From positions 107,596 through 171,595 of the forward strand of contig NZ_JSFK01000012.1 in the NCBI RefSeq assembly GCF_000783395.1: a stretch of DNA of 64,000 nt, read 5' to 3'. The notes under the pieces are model-generated. The model saw nothing but the letters and a program-made list of their open reading frames with translations, had not been told where the DNA came from and made no database searches. Shown piece after piece: positions 50,885 through 60,765 of this stretch. Both the position numbers and the translations under genes were made by a program. How positions within the stretch are numbered: position 1 is the first letter of the stretch; each line of letters begins with the position of its first letter. This DNA comes from Pseudomonas chlororaphis (GTDB taxonomy: Bacteria > Pseudomonadota > Gammaproteobacteria > Pseudomonadales > Pseudomonadaceae).

Positions 50885-51525
50885 CGGGTACCGAAGACCA
50901 CCATGGTCTTGCCTTTCACATCGACCAGGTTGCGCTCTTCAAGATCCTTGAGGACGCGCCCGACCATCTCCCGCGAACAACCGACAATCCGCCCGATTTC
51001 CTGACGGGTCACCTTGATCTGCATGCCATCCGGGTGGGTCATCGCATCCGGTTGTTTGCACAGTTCCAGCAGGCAACGCGCGACTCGACCGGTTACATCG
51101 AAGAACGCCAGATCGCCAACCTTGCGCGTGGTGTTGCGCAGGCGTTGTGCGATTTGTCCGCTGAGTACGTAAAGAATGTCCGGATCCTGTTGCGACAATT
51201 CGCGGAACTTGGCGTAGCTGATTTCTGCTGTTTCACACTCGACCTTGGCCCGCACCCAAGCGCTGCGCTCTTGTTCTTGGCCGGCTTGTTCGAACAGGCC
51301 CAGTTCGCCAAAGAAATCCCCGGCATTGAGGTAAGCGATGATCATCTCGCGGCCGTCGTCATCTTCGATCAGGATCGTCACCGAGCCCTTGATGATGAAG
51401 TACAGCGTGTCGGAGCGATCACCCGCACAGATGATGTTGCTCTTGGCCGCATGGCGACGGCGCTGACAATGCATCAACAGCTTGTCGAGGTTCTTGATTT
51501 TGGGTGTGGGGGTAATAGCAACCAT
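50881..51525 (-). CDS. vfr: cAMP-activated global regulator Vfr (CRP family)
   Basis: 214 residues from [17 protein letters not shown]. The cyclic-nucleotide-binding domain (about 20-130) has [17 protein letters not shown] and [12 protein letters not shown] long dimer helix follows, then a C-terminal helix-turn-helix ([26 protein letters not shown]). Vfr is the Pseudomonas CRP; it governs virulence, motility and quorum-sensing genes in P. aeruginosa. The longer upstream frame lacks support. The 236-base gap to the OsmC gene holds the divergent promoters. Confidence 0.97.
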   Translation of the reverse strand: MVAITPTPKIKNLDKLLMHCQRRRHAAKSNIICAGDRSDTLYFIIKGSVTILIEDDDGREMIIAYLNAGDFFGELGLFEQAGQEQERSAWVRAKVECETAEISYAKFRELSQQDPDILYVLSGQIAQRLRNTTRKVGDLAFFDVTGRVARCLLELCKQPDAMTHPDGMQIKVTRQEIGRIVGCSREMVGRVLKDLEERNLVDVKGKTMVVFGTR

Positions 51526-51761
51526 GGTTGTATCCCGAAAAGACTGCACGGTGATGTTTGATTTTTTTATGAGGCGCTGAAGGCGGTCGCTACACAGCTG
51601 GCATGGGCGCCAGCGAATTGGCGCCAGCTTAACAGACACTTCGTCGAAAATTCGAGAAATTACCTACGTCGCGGAGGCATCCGTCCTAGGAACGTGGCTC
51701 GCTGTCCGGGCGAAGCCCTGTGCTAAGCTGGCGACCCTTTTTTTACAGTGGAGTCTGGGCG

Positions 51762-52184
51762 ATGAAGGCACGCATCCAATGGGCTGGCGAAGCCATGTTC
51801 CTCGGCGAATCCGGTAGCGGTCATGTCGTGGTGATGGACGGTCCGCCGGACGCCGGTGGTCGTAATCTGGGTGTTCGCCCGATGGAAATGCTTCTGCTGG
51901 GCGTAGGCGGTTGCAGCAACTTCGACGTGGTCAGCATTCTGAAGAAGTCCCGCCAGGCCGTTGAAAGCTGTGAAGCGTTCCTTGAAGCCGAGCGCGCGAC
52001 TGAAGATCCGAAGGTGTTCACCAAGATCCACATGCATTTCGTGGTCAAGGGCCGCGGCCTGAAAGAAGCCCAGGTCAAGCGTGCCATCGAGCTGTCCGCC
52101 GAGAAATACTGTTCCGCTTCGATCATGCTCGGCGCGGCTGGCGTTGCGATCACCCACGACTACGAAATCGTCGAACTCGGTTGA
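51762..52184 (+). CDS. OsmC family protein (YhfA-like)
   Basis: 140 residues from MKARIQWAGEAMF. The OsmC fold carries both family cysteines, GVGGCSNFDV and EKYCSASIMLGAA, placed as in peroxidase-type OsmC/Ohr proteins, though the sequence is closer to the YhfA subgroup of unknown function. Probably cytoplasmic. Upstream ttttttacagtggag includes a ribosome site. A tail of about 240 bases separates it from speD. Confidence 0.85.
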   Translation: MKARIQWAGEAMFLGESGSGHVVVMDGPPDAGGRNLGVRPMEMLLLGVGGCSNFDVVSILKKSRQAVESCEAFLEAERATEDPKVFTKIHMHFVVKGRGLKEAQVKRAIELSAEKYCSASIMLGAAGVAITHDYEIVELG

Positions 52185-52200
52185 ACCGACATTCAACTAT

Positions 52201-52421
52201 CATAAAAGCAGTGCAGACTCTGGCGATCCCCCGCTGACGTCTGCATAATGCGCCACTTTTTTCAGGGCAGTGATCGGTCAGCCGACGGGTCAGCCGCCTG
52301 AACAGATAACCAAAATCGCCATCGCGAAGAGGTGTTAACCGTCCTACGCAGGTGCGTCGTTCGCACTTGACGGGCATGCTTGATCACGCGGCCGGGCCGC
52401 ATACATAGAGAGTTTTTAACG
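52201..52421 (+). promoter_or_regulatory. speD promoter and long structured 5' leader
   Basis: TGCATAAT at 52240-52249 could be an extended -10. The following ~170-base untranslated region contains a compound hairpin at 52339-52373: outer stem ccgtc / gacgg, inner stem gtgcg / cgcac. Its length is unusual for this gene-dense segment and could serve translational control by polyamines. Inference only. Confidence 0.45.
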
Positions 52422-53216
52422 GTGAAAAGCAAACTCAAGCTCCACGGGTTCAATAACCTGACAAAGACCTTGAGCTTCAACATCTATGACATCTGCTACG
52501 CGGAAACCCCGCAAGACCAGCAGGCTTACGTCGAGTACATCAATCAAGAGTACAACGCGAAACGCCTGACGCAGATTCTCACAGAAGTTGTCGAGATCAT
52601 TGGTGCCAACATCCTGAACATTGCCAGTCAGGACTATGAACCTCAGGGCGCCAGCGTCACGATTCTGATTTCTGAAGAGCCGGTAACCCCGACTGAAAGC
52701 CAGATTGAAGAGTCCCCGGGTCCATTGCCCGAAATTATCCTGGCCCACCTCGACAAGAGTCATATCACGGTGCACACCTACCCGGAAATCCATCCGGACG
52801 ACGGTATTGCAACCTTCCGTGTGGACATCGATGTGTCGACTTGTGGTGTCATTTCACCGCTTAAAGCGCTCAATTTCCTCATTCACCAGTTCGATTCGGA
52901 CATCGTGACTGTGGATTATCGTGTGCGCGGCTTCACCCGTGACGTTGAAGGCAACAAGCACTTCATCGATCACGAGATCAACTCGATCCAGAACTACCTT
53001 TCCGAAGACACTCGCGACGCGTACCAGATGACCGACGTGAACGTGTACCAGGAAAACCTGTTCCATACCAAAATGCTGCTGAAGAACTTCGAACTGGATA
53101 ACTACCTGTTCGGCGACGCCACCAGCAACCTGTCCCCCGAGCAGCGTGCTCAGGTGACCGACCGGGTGAAACACGAAATGCTCGAAATCTTCTACGCGCG
53201 CAATATGCCGACCTAA
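52422..53216 (+). CDS. speD: S-adenosylmethionine decarboxylase proenzyme SpeD
   Basis: 264 residues from a GTG start ([22 protein letters not shown]), the usual N-terminus of gammaproteobacterial SpeD. Self-cleavage at [14 protein letters not shown] makes Ser113 the source of the pyruvoyl group; the catalytic Cys is in [12 protein letters not shown]. It makes decarboxylated SAM for spermidine synthesis. speE is not adjacent. The terminator at 53231 ends the transcript. Confidence 0.97.
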   Translation: MKSKLKLHGFNNLTKTLSFNIYDICYAETPQDQQAYVEYINQEYNAKRLTQILTEVVEIIGANILNIASQDYEPQGASVTILISEEPVTPTESQIEESPGPLPEIILAHLDKSHITVHTYPEIHPDDGIATFRVDIDVSTCGVISPLKALNFLIHQFDSDIVTVDYRVRGFTRDVEGNKHFIDHEINSIQNYLSEDTRDAYQMTDVNVYQENLFHTKMLLKNFELDNYLFGDATSNLSPEQRAQVTDRVKHEMLEIFYARNMPT

Positions 53217-53230
53217 GATTCCCGGGCACA

Positions 53231-53266
53231 AAAAAAGGCGACTGTCTCAGGACAGTCGCCTTTTTT
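53231..53266 (+). terminator. speD terminator
   Basis: Perfect 10-bp stem ggcgactgtc / gacagtcgcc with loop tcag, flanked by A- and T-runs; likely active in both directions. Confidence 0.92.
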
Positions 53267-53284
53267 ATTGTTGAAACAAAGACC

Positions 53285-53311
53285 CCTGTGGGAGCTGGCT
53301 TGCCAGCGATG
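53285..53311. repeat. Single REP (GTGGGAGCTGGCTTGCCAGC family)
   Basis: ctgtgggagctggcttgccagcgatg occurs as one unit with its own inner palindrome, between speD and coq7. The paired form is at 35661-35751. Confidence 0.88.
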
Positions 53312-53335
53312 GGGCCTTGTCCGGCAATACACTTC

Positions 53336-53983
53336 TCAAATCCGATAAGTACTCTTGGTCATCACTTTGGCCAGAATACTCATCCCGAATTTCACCGGCG
53401 CCGGAAAACGGAAGCCGCCAGCCTCCAAAGCACTTTCGGCATGATGTTCTTCATCAATGCGCATCTGTTCCAGAATCGCCCGGGACTTCTCGTCCTCTGC
53501 CGGCAATTGCTCCAGGTGTTCATTCAAGTGCTTGCACACCTGATGTTCGGTCGCCGCAACAAAACCGAGGCTGACTTTGTCGCTGATCAACCCGGCCACC
53601 GCACCAATCCCGAACGACATCCCGTAAAACAACGGATTGAGCACACTGGTATGGCTGCCCAACTGGTGAATGCGCTGTTCGCACCAGACCAGATGATCAA
53701 TTTCTTCTTCGGCGGCGTGCTCCATGGCCTCGCGCACCTGTGGCAGCTTGGCGGTCAGCGCCTGCCCCTGATACAGCGCCTGGGCGCAGACTTCACCGGT
53801 GTGATTAATGCGCATCAGGCCGGCGACGTGGCGGGTGTCTTCATCGCTCATCTGCGTATCCGGCTGCAGAATCGCTGGCGACGGACGGTACGGCTGGCCG
53901 CTGAAGGGCAGCAGGGTACGCATCGCAGCATCGGCTTGCAGCAAAAGACGGTCAATCGGCGAGTAGTGACGTTGGGTAGTCAT
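53336..53983 (-). CDS. coq7: 2-polyprenyl-3-methyl-6-methoxy-1,4-benzoquinone monooxygenase Coq7
   Basis: 215 residues, di-iron carboxylate protein. The metal-binding Glu/His motifs are [23 protein letters not shown] and [12 protein letters not shown]. It performs the C6 hydroxylation in ubiquinone synthesis at the membrane, as in P. aeruginosa, which uses Coq7 rather than UbiF. Starts [14 protein letters not shown] with GGAGG upstream. Confidence 0.96.
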   Translation of the reverse strand: MTTQRHYSPIDRLLLQADAAMRTLLPFSGQPYRPSPAILQPDTQMSDEDTRHVAGLMRINHTGEVCAQALYQGQALTAKLPQVREAMEHAAEEEIDHLVWCEQRIHQLGSHTSVLNPLFYGMSFGIGAVAGLISDKVSLGFVAATEHQVCKHLNEHLEQLPAEDEKSRAILEQMRIDEEHHAESALEAGGFRFPAPVKFGMSILAKVMTKSTYRI

Positions 53984-54083
53984 GCTGACCTCCGGGAAGA
54001 ATCTCGACGGCCAGTTTAACCGAATCGGCCGGGGAAGGTTTGCGCTGGGTCATCAGTCACACTGGATGTGCTTTTTGCTTTAT

Positions 54084-54168
54084 GTAGGAGCCGCCGAAGG
54101 CTGCGATCTTTTGATCTGTTTTTGATACTCGAAGATCAAAAGATCGCAGCCTTCGGCGGCTCCTACAC
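54084..54168. repeat. REP pair (GTAGGAGCCGCCG family)
   Basis: gtaggagccgccgaaggctgcgatcttttgatc and its near-perfect inverse, separated by about 20 bases. Same family as 14541-14620. It lies downstream of the HIT gene and upstream of coq7, both on the minus strand. Confidence 0.92.
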
Positions 54169-54182
54169 AGGTTTGCTGGATA

Positions 54183-54521
54183 TTAGCCCGGTGGCCAGTT
54201 CATCTGACGCTGACCGAGTACGTGCATATGAATGTGATAGACGGTCTGCCCACCCTTCTCGTTGCAATTCATTACGACACGGAAACCTTCTTCGCAACCC
54301 AGTTCCAGTGCCAGACGCTGCGCAGTGAACAGGATATGCCCGGCCAGTGCCTTGTCGTCTTCGGTCAGGTCATTGAGGGTGCGCACCGGTTTTTTCGGGA
54401 TGACCAGAAAATGCACCGGTGCCTGAGGGGCGATATCGTGGAACGCCAGAACCTGGTCGTCCTCGTAAATGATCTTGGCCGGAATTTCCCGGTTGATGAT
54501 CTTGGTGAACAGAGTATCCAC
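54183..54521 (-). CDS. HIT (histidine triad) nucleotide-binding protein
   Basis: 112 residues of the HINT branch: DTLFTKIINREIPAKIIYEDD at the N-terminus and the triad HIHMHVLG near residue 100. Members hydrolyse adenosine phosphoramidates. Cytoplasmic. Preceded on the same strand by the SDR gene with an 80-base gap. Confidence 0.94.
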   Translation of the reverse strand: MDTLFTKIINREIPAKIIYEDDQVLAFHDIAPQAPVHFLVIPKKPVRTLNDLTEDDKALAGHILFTAQRLALELGCEEGFRVVMNCNEKGGQTVYHIHMHVLGQRQMNWPPG

Positions 54522-54602
54522 TGCTGTTTTCTCCGTTGTTTGGGCTGGTCTGAGTGTACTCAGGGCGGCTTATCCCGCCCAGTGTTTTACCTGTAGGGCA
54601 TT

Positions 54603-55391
54603 TCAGCGCGGGCAGTAAGCCTTGTTGGCCATGCCGACAATGGTACGGTTGAGCCAGCGCGAACCCAGCCGCGGTAAAAACGCGAACCAGCGATTGCGTC
54701 GTCCGGGAATGATGATTGCGCGGTTTTTATCGAGGGCGCGTACGGTGTACAGCGCGACTTCCTCGGGGCTCATCAGCGATTTGCTGTCTTTGAGTTTGTC
54801 GCTGTTGAGTTGTGCAGTGCGGAAAAATGCCGTGCGTGTCGGGCCGGGGCAGAGCACCGAAACCTTCACCGCGCTTTGTTTGAGCTCAACCCTCAAGGCC
54901 TCGGAGAAGTGCAGAACATACGCCTTGCTGGCGTAGTAAGTGCTCATCCACGGGCCTGGATTGAACGCGGCCACCGAGGCGACGTTGAGAATCTGCCCTC
55001 CACCCTGCAGCGCCATGCTGTTGCCGATGGCGTGGCAGAGACGGGTGAGGGCGAGGATGTTCACTTCGATCAGGTCCTGCTCGGTCATCCAGTCCTGTGC
55101 GAGAAACGGGCCGCAGGTGCCAATGCCGGCGCAATTGACCAGCAAGTCGATCTGCCGGTCACCTTCTTCCAGTTCCAGCAGGAAGCCGGACAGACGCAAT
55201 GGCTCACCCAGATCGCAGGCGCGGAACAGTACCTCGACGCCAAAACGCTGGGTCAATTCGATCGCAATGCTTTCCAGCTGATCACGCTGTCGGGCCACCA
55301 GAATCAGGCTGCGGCCACGCCGGGCCAGTGCTTCGGCCATCGCCAGGCCGATGCCGCTGGAGGCGCCGGTGATCAGTGCGTAACGGGTCAT
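54603..55391 (-). CDS. Short-chain dehydrogenase/reductase
   Basis: 262 residues from MTRYALITGASSGIG; an ATG four codons upstream is possible, but GGAG with proper spacing favours this one. Rossmann Gly motif TGASSGIGLA, catalytic Ser in LNVASVAAF, YASKAYVLHFSE with Tyr and Lys. The C-terminus ends with a basic/aromatic tail. NAD(P)-dependent; substrate unknown. Member of a minus-strand run with DUF805, NMO and hemJ. Confidence 0.92.
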   Translation of the reverse strand: MTRYALITGASSGIGLAMAEALARRGRSLILVARQRDQLESIAIELTQRFGVEVLFRACDLGEPLRLSGFLLELEEGDRQIDLLVNCAGIGTCGPFLAQDWMTEQDLIEVNILALTRLCHAIGNSMALQGGGQILNVASVAAFNPGPWMSTYYASKAYVLHFSEALRVELKQSAVKVSVLCPGPTRTAFFRTAQLNSDKLKDSKSLMSPEEVALYTVRALDKNRAIIIPGRRNRWFAFLPRLGSRWLNRTIVGMANKAYCPR

Positions 55392-55452
55392 GCAATTCTC
55401 CATCGCAACAGCTCCGCGCCGGCGACGCGGGTGTCACGGCGGGGAGCGCTGT

Positions 55453-56403
55453 TCATTCTTTCGCAGAGTCTACAGGGGCCTGCGCCGCTTCGGCTGCCTC
55501 GTCGGCGGATTCCGCTGGCGCTTGGACCTCTACTTCGACTTCATCAGTGGTCACCGAGCCACTTTCGTAGCTGCTTTCCAGATTGCTTTCATATTCCTGC
55601 TGGATGGCCGAGATCCCGCCGAGCATTCCACCGGCAAAGATAAGCGCGAAGAACACAATCCACAGGGAGCACAGCACTTTCACGGCGGTGCTGTTGGGCG
55701 GCGGGGGAGGGCCATAGCGATTGGCGCCGGTATTGCCCGGTACGACCATGATCACCAGCGGAAAGAAACTGCCCACGAACGGCACCAGGTTCAGCAACCA
55801 GAGCCAGCCCGACCAGCCGATATCGTGCAGACGCTGAACGCTGAACAGAATGCTGACAATCAGGAAGGCGATAAACAGGAAGAAGGCGAAGATCCCGCCG
55901 ATGATCAGGCCGGTAGTGGAGTCGCCCGCGACCAGCCCCAGAGCCAGCAGAGCGAACACGCCAACAATTGGCAAGGTCACCAGACTCAGCACCATTGTCC
56001 ACGCCAGAAAGCGCAGGCGTCCGATTCGGCCTTCGACGCTGAACGGCTTGAGCGTGGCGAACGCTGACAGACTTTCGCCAACACTTGCGCGAGGCGGTGC
56101 ATACGGCGAGTCCGGTTCGGCCACAACGGCGGTGTGCTCATGGACGTCCGCCAGGTTCAGCTCGATTGCCGTTTCAGCTTCGATGCGTGCATCAATTCCG
56201 GTTTTGCTCAGCGCTTGCAGATAGGCCTGCGCATCGCTGTGGGACAAATCACGCTTGAGTGCGACGCTGCGACCGCTGAACAGGCGTTCGATCGCGGCCA
56301 CATCGCTTTTGAACAGATCTGCCAAATTGAGTTTGGCAGTGGTGATATCGACACCGGGCTGTAGAGCTCCGTCGAACACGATCTTGTAACGGGGTTCGCT
56401 CAT
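55453..56403 (-). CDS. DUF805 membrane protein with an N-terminal cytosolic domain and acidic tail
   Basis: 316 residues. The first ~85 (RYKIVFDGALQPGVDITTAKLNLADLF..., AIERLFSGRSVALKRDL, AYLQALSKTGIDARIE) form a compact alpha/beta domain I have seen only in gammaproteobacterial membrane proteins and cannot name. DUF805 follows at about 115-235, with GRIGRLRFLAW and QRLHDIGWSGWLWLLNLVPFVG and several transmembrane helices. A PPPPPN linker and a last helix lead to an acidic C-terminal tail (DEVEVEVQAP, ADEAAEAAQ). Function unknown. Confidence 0.85.
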   Translation of the reverse strand: MSEPRYKIVFDGALQPGVDITTAKLNLADLFKSDVAAIERLFSGRSVALKRDLSHSDAQAYLQALSKTGIDARIEAETAIELNLADVHEHTAVVAEPDSPYAPPRASVGESLSAFATLKPFSVEGRIGRLRFLAWTMVLSLVTLPIVGVFALLALGLVAGDSTTGLIIGGIFAFFLFIAFLIVSILFSVQRLHDIGWSGWLWLLNLVPFVGSFFPLVIMVVPGNTGANRYGPPPPPNSTAVKVLCSLWIVFFALIFAGGMLGGISAIQQEYESNLESSYESGSVTTDEVEVEVQAPAESADEAAEAAQAPVDSAKE

Positions 56404-56481
56404 GGCCGAGGCATCCTTGTCGCGAATAGATTGAAAGGTCAGCAGTGTAAGGCCAGTCGATTGGGGCTGGCCTGATTTTTC

Positions 56482-57450
56482 TTAGCGTGGCCAGCGTTGC
56501 GGTAGCTGGGCTGCGCGTTCCTGTGCCTGGCGATACTCGGCGTCCAGCCGTGCGATCAATTGATCCACGCTCGGCAGGTCATCGATCTGCCCTACGCCTT
56601 GACCGGCCGACCACACAGTCTTCCAGGCTTTGGCTTCATCATTGATCGGCTTGAGCTTGTCACCGAAATTGACTTCACCCTTGCCTTGCAGAGCCGCCAT
56701 ATCGAAACCGGCCGCCTCCAGGCTCTGACGCATAAAACTCGCCGGCACTCCCGACACCGCTGGAGTATGGATGATGTCCGTAGCCTTGGCTGTCAGCAGC
56801 ATCTCCTTGTAGGCGTCAGGCGCATGACTTTCGGTGGTGCCGATAAATCGCGTACCGAAGTAGGCCAAATCCGCGCCGAGCAGCTGTGCGGCGAGAATCT
56901 CATGACCGTGGTTAAGACATCCCGCAAGCAGCAGGGTTTTATCGAAGAACTGGCGGATCTCGGCGATCAGCGCAAAAGGACTCCAGGTGCCAGCATGGCC
57001 CCCGGCGCCAGCCGCCACTGCAATTAACCCGTCGACACCGGCTTCGGCGGCTTTCTCGGCGTGGCGGCGGGTGGTCACGTCGTGGAAGACCAGGCCACCA
57101 TAGCTATGTACCGCGTCGACCAGTTCCTTCACCGCGCCGAGGCTGGTGATGACGATCGGCACTTTGTGTTCGACGCAGATGTTCAGGTCTGCCTGCAAGC
57201 GCGGGTTGCTGTTGTGCACGATCAGGTTCACCGCGTACGGCGCCGGGTTGTCCAGTGTCGCCAGGCCCGCTTCGATTTGTTCCAGCCAGGCTTTGAATCC
57301 GCTGCTTTCGCGTTGGTTCAGCGCAGGAAAACTGCCGACCACGCCATTACGGCAGCAGGCGAGCACCAGCTCAGGGTTGGAAATCAGAAACATCGGCGCC
57401 GCCACTACAGGCAGACGCAGACGTTGTTCGAGCAAAGCGGGCAGCGACAT
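56482..57450 (-). CDS. Nitronate monooxygenase family flavoprotein
   Basis: 322 residues, TIM-barrel NMO/2-nitropropane dioxygenase family: LRLPVVAAPMFLISNPELVLACCRNGVVGSFPALN, GLIAVAAGAGGHAGTWSPF for FMN, and FGTRFIGTTESHA. It oxidises nitronates such as propionate 3-nitronate. The likely catalytic His is in GGHAG. Thirty-three bases from hemJ on the same strand. Confidence 0.9.
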   Translation of the reverse strand: MSLPALLEQRLRLPVVAAPMFLISNPELVLACCRNGVVGSFPALNQRESSGFKAWLEQIEAGLATLDNPAPYAVNLIVHNSNPRLQADLNICVEHKVPIVITSLGAVKELVDAVHSYGGLVFHDVTTRRHAEKAAEAGVDGLIAVAAGAGGHAGTWSPFALIAEIRQFFDKTLLLAGCLNHGHEILAAQLLGADLAYFGTRFIGTTESHAPDAYKEMLLTAKATDIIHTPAVSGVPASFMRQSLEAAGFDMAALQGKGEVNFGDKLKPINDEAKAWKTVWSAGQGVGQIDDLPSVDQLIARLDAEYRQAQERAAQLPQRWPR

Positions 57451-57483
57451 TATGGATACCCCAAAGATCTGTAGTTGTAGAAG

Positions 57484-57912
57484 TTAGAACGGCTTGACCA
57501 CGACCAGAATTACGATAGCCAGCAATATCAGAACCGGCACTTCATTGAACCAGCGATAAAAGACATGGCTGCGGGTGTTTTCGCCACGGGCAAAACGTTT
57601 TACTTGCGCGCCGCACATGTGGTGATAGCCGATCAGCAACACGACGAGGGTCAGCTTGGCGTGAATCCAGCCGCCCATGCTGAAGATGCTCGGGTTGAGG
57701 TAGATCAGCCAGCCGCCGAAGATTAGTGTGGCGATCATCGCCGGGCCCATGATGCCGCGATACAGCTTGCGTTCCATTAAGCTGAAGCGTTCTTTGCTGA
57801 TCGTGTCTTCGCTTTGCGCGTGATACACGAACAGACGCGGCAAGTAGAACAGCCCGGCAAACCAGCAAACGATGCTGACAATGTGAAAAGCTTTGATCCA
57901 TAGATAGAGCAT
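57484..57912 (-). CDS. hemJ: Protoporphyrinogen oxidase HemJ
   Basis: 142 residues with four membrane helices. LWIKAFHIVSIVCWFAGLFYLPRLFVYHA carries the conserved His, and the later KLTLVVLLIGYHHMCG and RWFNEVPVLILLAIVILVVVKP are family-typical. It catalyses the penultimate heme step in bacteria lacking HemY/HemG. First gene of the minus-strand run, divergent from argC. Confidence 0.93.
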   Translation of the reverse strand: MLYLWIKAFHIVSIVCWFAGLFYLPRLFVYHAQSEDTISKERFSLMERKLYRGIMGPAMIATLIFGGWLIYLNPSIFSMGGWIHAKLTLVVLLIGYHHMCGAQVKRFARGENTRSHVFYRWFNEVPVLILLAIVILVVVKPF

Positions 57913-58045
57913 TTTTAGTTATTCCAGGTTCACGGTAAGCCGGATAGTAGAGGCTTGAGCGTCCGCACGTCACCTTGACGGTTGTCGCAGGGCCGCGCGG
58001 CCCCTATTATCGACGGCTTTCCAGTGGGTTCTTTGAGGGCAGGTT

Positions 58046-59080
58046 ATGGTCAAGGTCGGTATCGTCGGCGGCACGGGTTACACCGGTGTCGAACTGCTGC
58101 GTCTGTTGGCGCAGCATCCGCAGGCAGAAGTGGTGGTGATCACTTCCCGATCCGAGGCCGGTCTGGCCGTGGCTGACATGTACCCGAACCTGCGCGGACA
58201 CTACGACGGCCTGGCCTTCAGCGTCCCGGACATCAAGACCCTTGGCGCTTGTGACGTGGTGTTTTTCGCCACGCCGCACGGTGTGGCTCACGCATTAGCC
58301 GGTGAATTGCTGGCGGCGGGCACCAAGGTCATCGACCTGTCAGCAGACTTCCGTCTGCAAGATGCTGAAGAGTGGGCCAAGTGGTACGGTCAGCCGCACG
58401 GCGCACCGGAGTTGCTGGACGAAGCGGTTTACGGTCTGCCGGAAGTTAATCGCGAGCAAATCAAGAAGGCTCGCCTGATCGCGGTACCGGGTTGCTATCC
58501 GACCGCTACCCAGTTGGGTTTCCTGCCATTGCTCGAAGCCGGTCTGGCGGATACTTCGCGTTTGATCGCTGACTGCAAATCCGGTGTCAGTGGTGCCGGT
58601 CGCGGTGCGGCTGTCGGCTCGCTGTACTCCGAGACATCGGAAAGCATGAAGGCCTACGCGGTGAAAGGTCACCGTCACCTGCCGGAAATTCGGCAGGGCC
58701 TGCGTCGCGCAGCGGGCAAGGATGTCGGTCTGACCTTCGTTCCGCACCTGACCCCGATGATTCGTGGCATCCACTCCACGCTCTACGCGACGGTGGTTGA
58801 TCGCTCGGTGGATCTGCAGGCGCTGTTTGAAAAGCGCTATGCCAACGAGCCGTTCGTCGACGTGATGCCGGCCGGCAGCCATCCGGAAACCCGTAGCGTG
58901 CGTGGCGCCAACGTTTGCCGTATCGCCGTTCACCGTCCGCAGGATGGCGATCTGGTAGTGGTGCTGTCGGTGATTGATAACCTGGTCAAAGGCGCGTCGG
59001 GTCAAGCGGTGCAGAACATGAACATCCTGTTCGGGTTGGACGAGCGTTTCGGTCTGTCCCACGCCGGTATGCTGCCGTAA
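58046..59080 (+). CDS. argC: N-acetyl-gamma-glutamyl-phosphate reductase ArgC
   Basis: 344 residues. NADP-binding [17 protein letters not shown]; active-site Cys150 in [13 protein letters not shown]-terminal [15 protein letters not shown] with His. It reduces N-acetylglutamyl phosphate in arginine synthesis. Own promoter in the 133-base gap with hemJ; terminator follows 18 bases after the stop. Confidence 0.98.
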   Translation: MVKVGIVGGTGYTGVELLRLLAQHPQAEVVVITSRSEAGLAVADMYPNLRGHYDGLAFSVPDIKTLGACDVVFFATPHGVAHALAGELLAAGTKVIDLSADFRLQDAEEWAKWYGQPHGAPELLDEAVYGLPEVNREQIKKARLIAVPGCYPTATQLGFLPLLEAGLADTSRLIADCKSGVSGAGRGAAVGSLYSETSESMKAYAVKGHRHLPEIRQGLRRAAGKDVGLTFVPHLTPMIRGIHSTLYATVVDRSVDLQALFEKRYANEPFVDVMPAGSHPETRSVRGANVCRIAVHRPQDGDLVVVLSVIDNLVKGASGQAVQNMNILFGLDERFGLSHAGMLP

Positions 59081-59098
59081 CACTTTAAGTCGCATAGC

Positions 59099-59125
59099 AA
59101 AAAGGCCCGTCGAACGGGCCTTTTT
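59099..59125 (+). terminator. argC terminator
   Basis: Stem ggcccgt / acgggcc, loop cga, flanked by A5 and T5 runs. Confidence 0.92.
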
Positions 59126-59165
59126 GCATTGTGAACAGCTCGTCGGCTTTATTGATATACCGTAA

Positions 59166-59220
59166 CAATAGTTGACCGATTTTCTAGGACAAGCGGATAA
59201 TGCGCGTCATCACGCATTAT
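59166..59220 (+). promoter_or_regulatory. erpA promoter with IscR-like motif and palindrome over the -10
   Basis: -35 TTGACC (59172-59177) and -10 GATAAT (59196-59201), spacing 18. The -35 lies inside aatagttgaccgattttct, which resembles the type-1 IscR motif around iscR promoters. An 8-bp inverted repeat, ataatgcg...cgcattat (59197-59220), overlaps the -10. Iron-sulfur-responsive control is inferred. Confidence 0.55.
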
Positions 59221-59248
59221 GGCGGCGTAACGCCGGGAGATAGTCAGC

Positions 59249-59599
59249 ATGAGCGTCGAATCCTTCACCCCCACGGCTTTGCAATTCACCCACGGTGCCG
59301 CGCACAAGGTGAAGAGCCTGGTCGATGAAGAGGGGAATGATCGCTTGAAGCTGCGCGTATTCGTTACGGGCGGCGGTTGTTCGGGTTTTCAGTACGGTTT
59401 CACCTTCGATGAGGATGTGGCCGAGGACGACACCATCGTCGAGCGCGAAGGCGTGAGTCTGGTGGTAGATCCGATGAGCTTCCAGTACCTGGCCGGTGCT
59501 GAAGTGGACTACCAGGAAGGTCTGGAAGGTTCGCGTTTCGTGATCAAGAACCCGAACGCCACCACGACATGTGGTTGCGGGTCTTCGTTCTCGATCTGA
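59249..59599 (+). CDS. erpA: Iron-sulfur cluster insertion protein ErpA
   Basis: 116 residues, A-type carrier. Conserved cysteines Cys44 ([11 protein letters not shown]), Cys108 and Cys110 (TTCGCGSSF). It receives clusters from the ISC machinery and hands them to targets such as IspG/IspH. GGGAGATAG lies upstream of the ATG. Single-gene transcript between terminators. Confidence 0.97.
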   Translation: MSVESFTPTALQFTHGAAHKVKSLVDEEGNDRLKLRVFVTGGGCSGFQYGFTFDEDVAEDDTIVEREGVSLVVDPMSFQYLAGAEVDYQEGLEGSRFVIKNPNATTTCGCGSSFSI

Positions 59600-59620
59600 T
59601 CGCACTGCGCTTCAGATAAC

Positions 59621-59656
59621 AAAACGCCGCAGAGCCTTACGGTTCTGCGGCGTTTT
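59621..59656. terminator. Bidirectional terminator between erpA and anmK
   Basis: Stem of about 16 bp, aaaacgccgcagagcc / ggttctgcggcgtttt with loop ttac, between convergent genes; A/T runs on both sides. Confidence 0.92.
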
Positions 59657-59670
59657 GCTGTGCGTGATGT

Positions 59671-60765
<1,095 letters not shown>

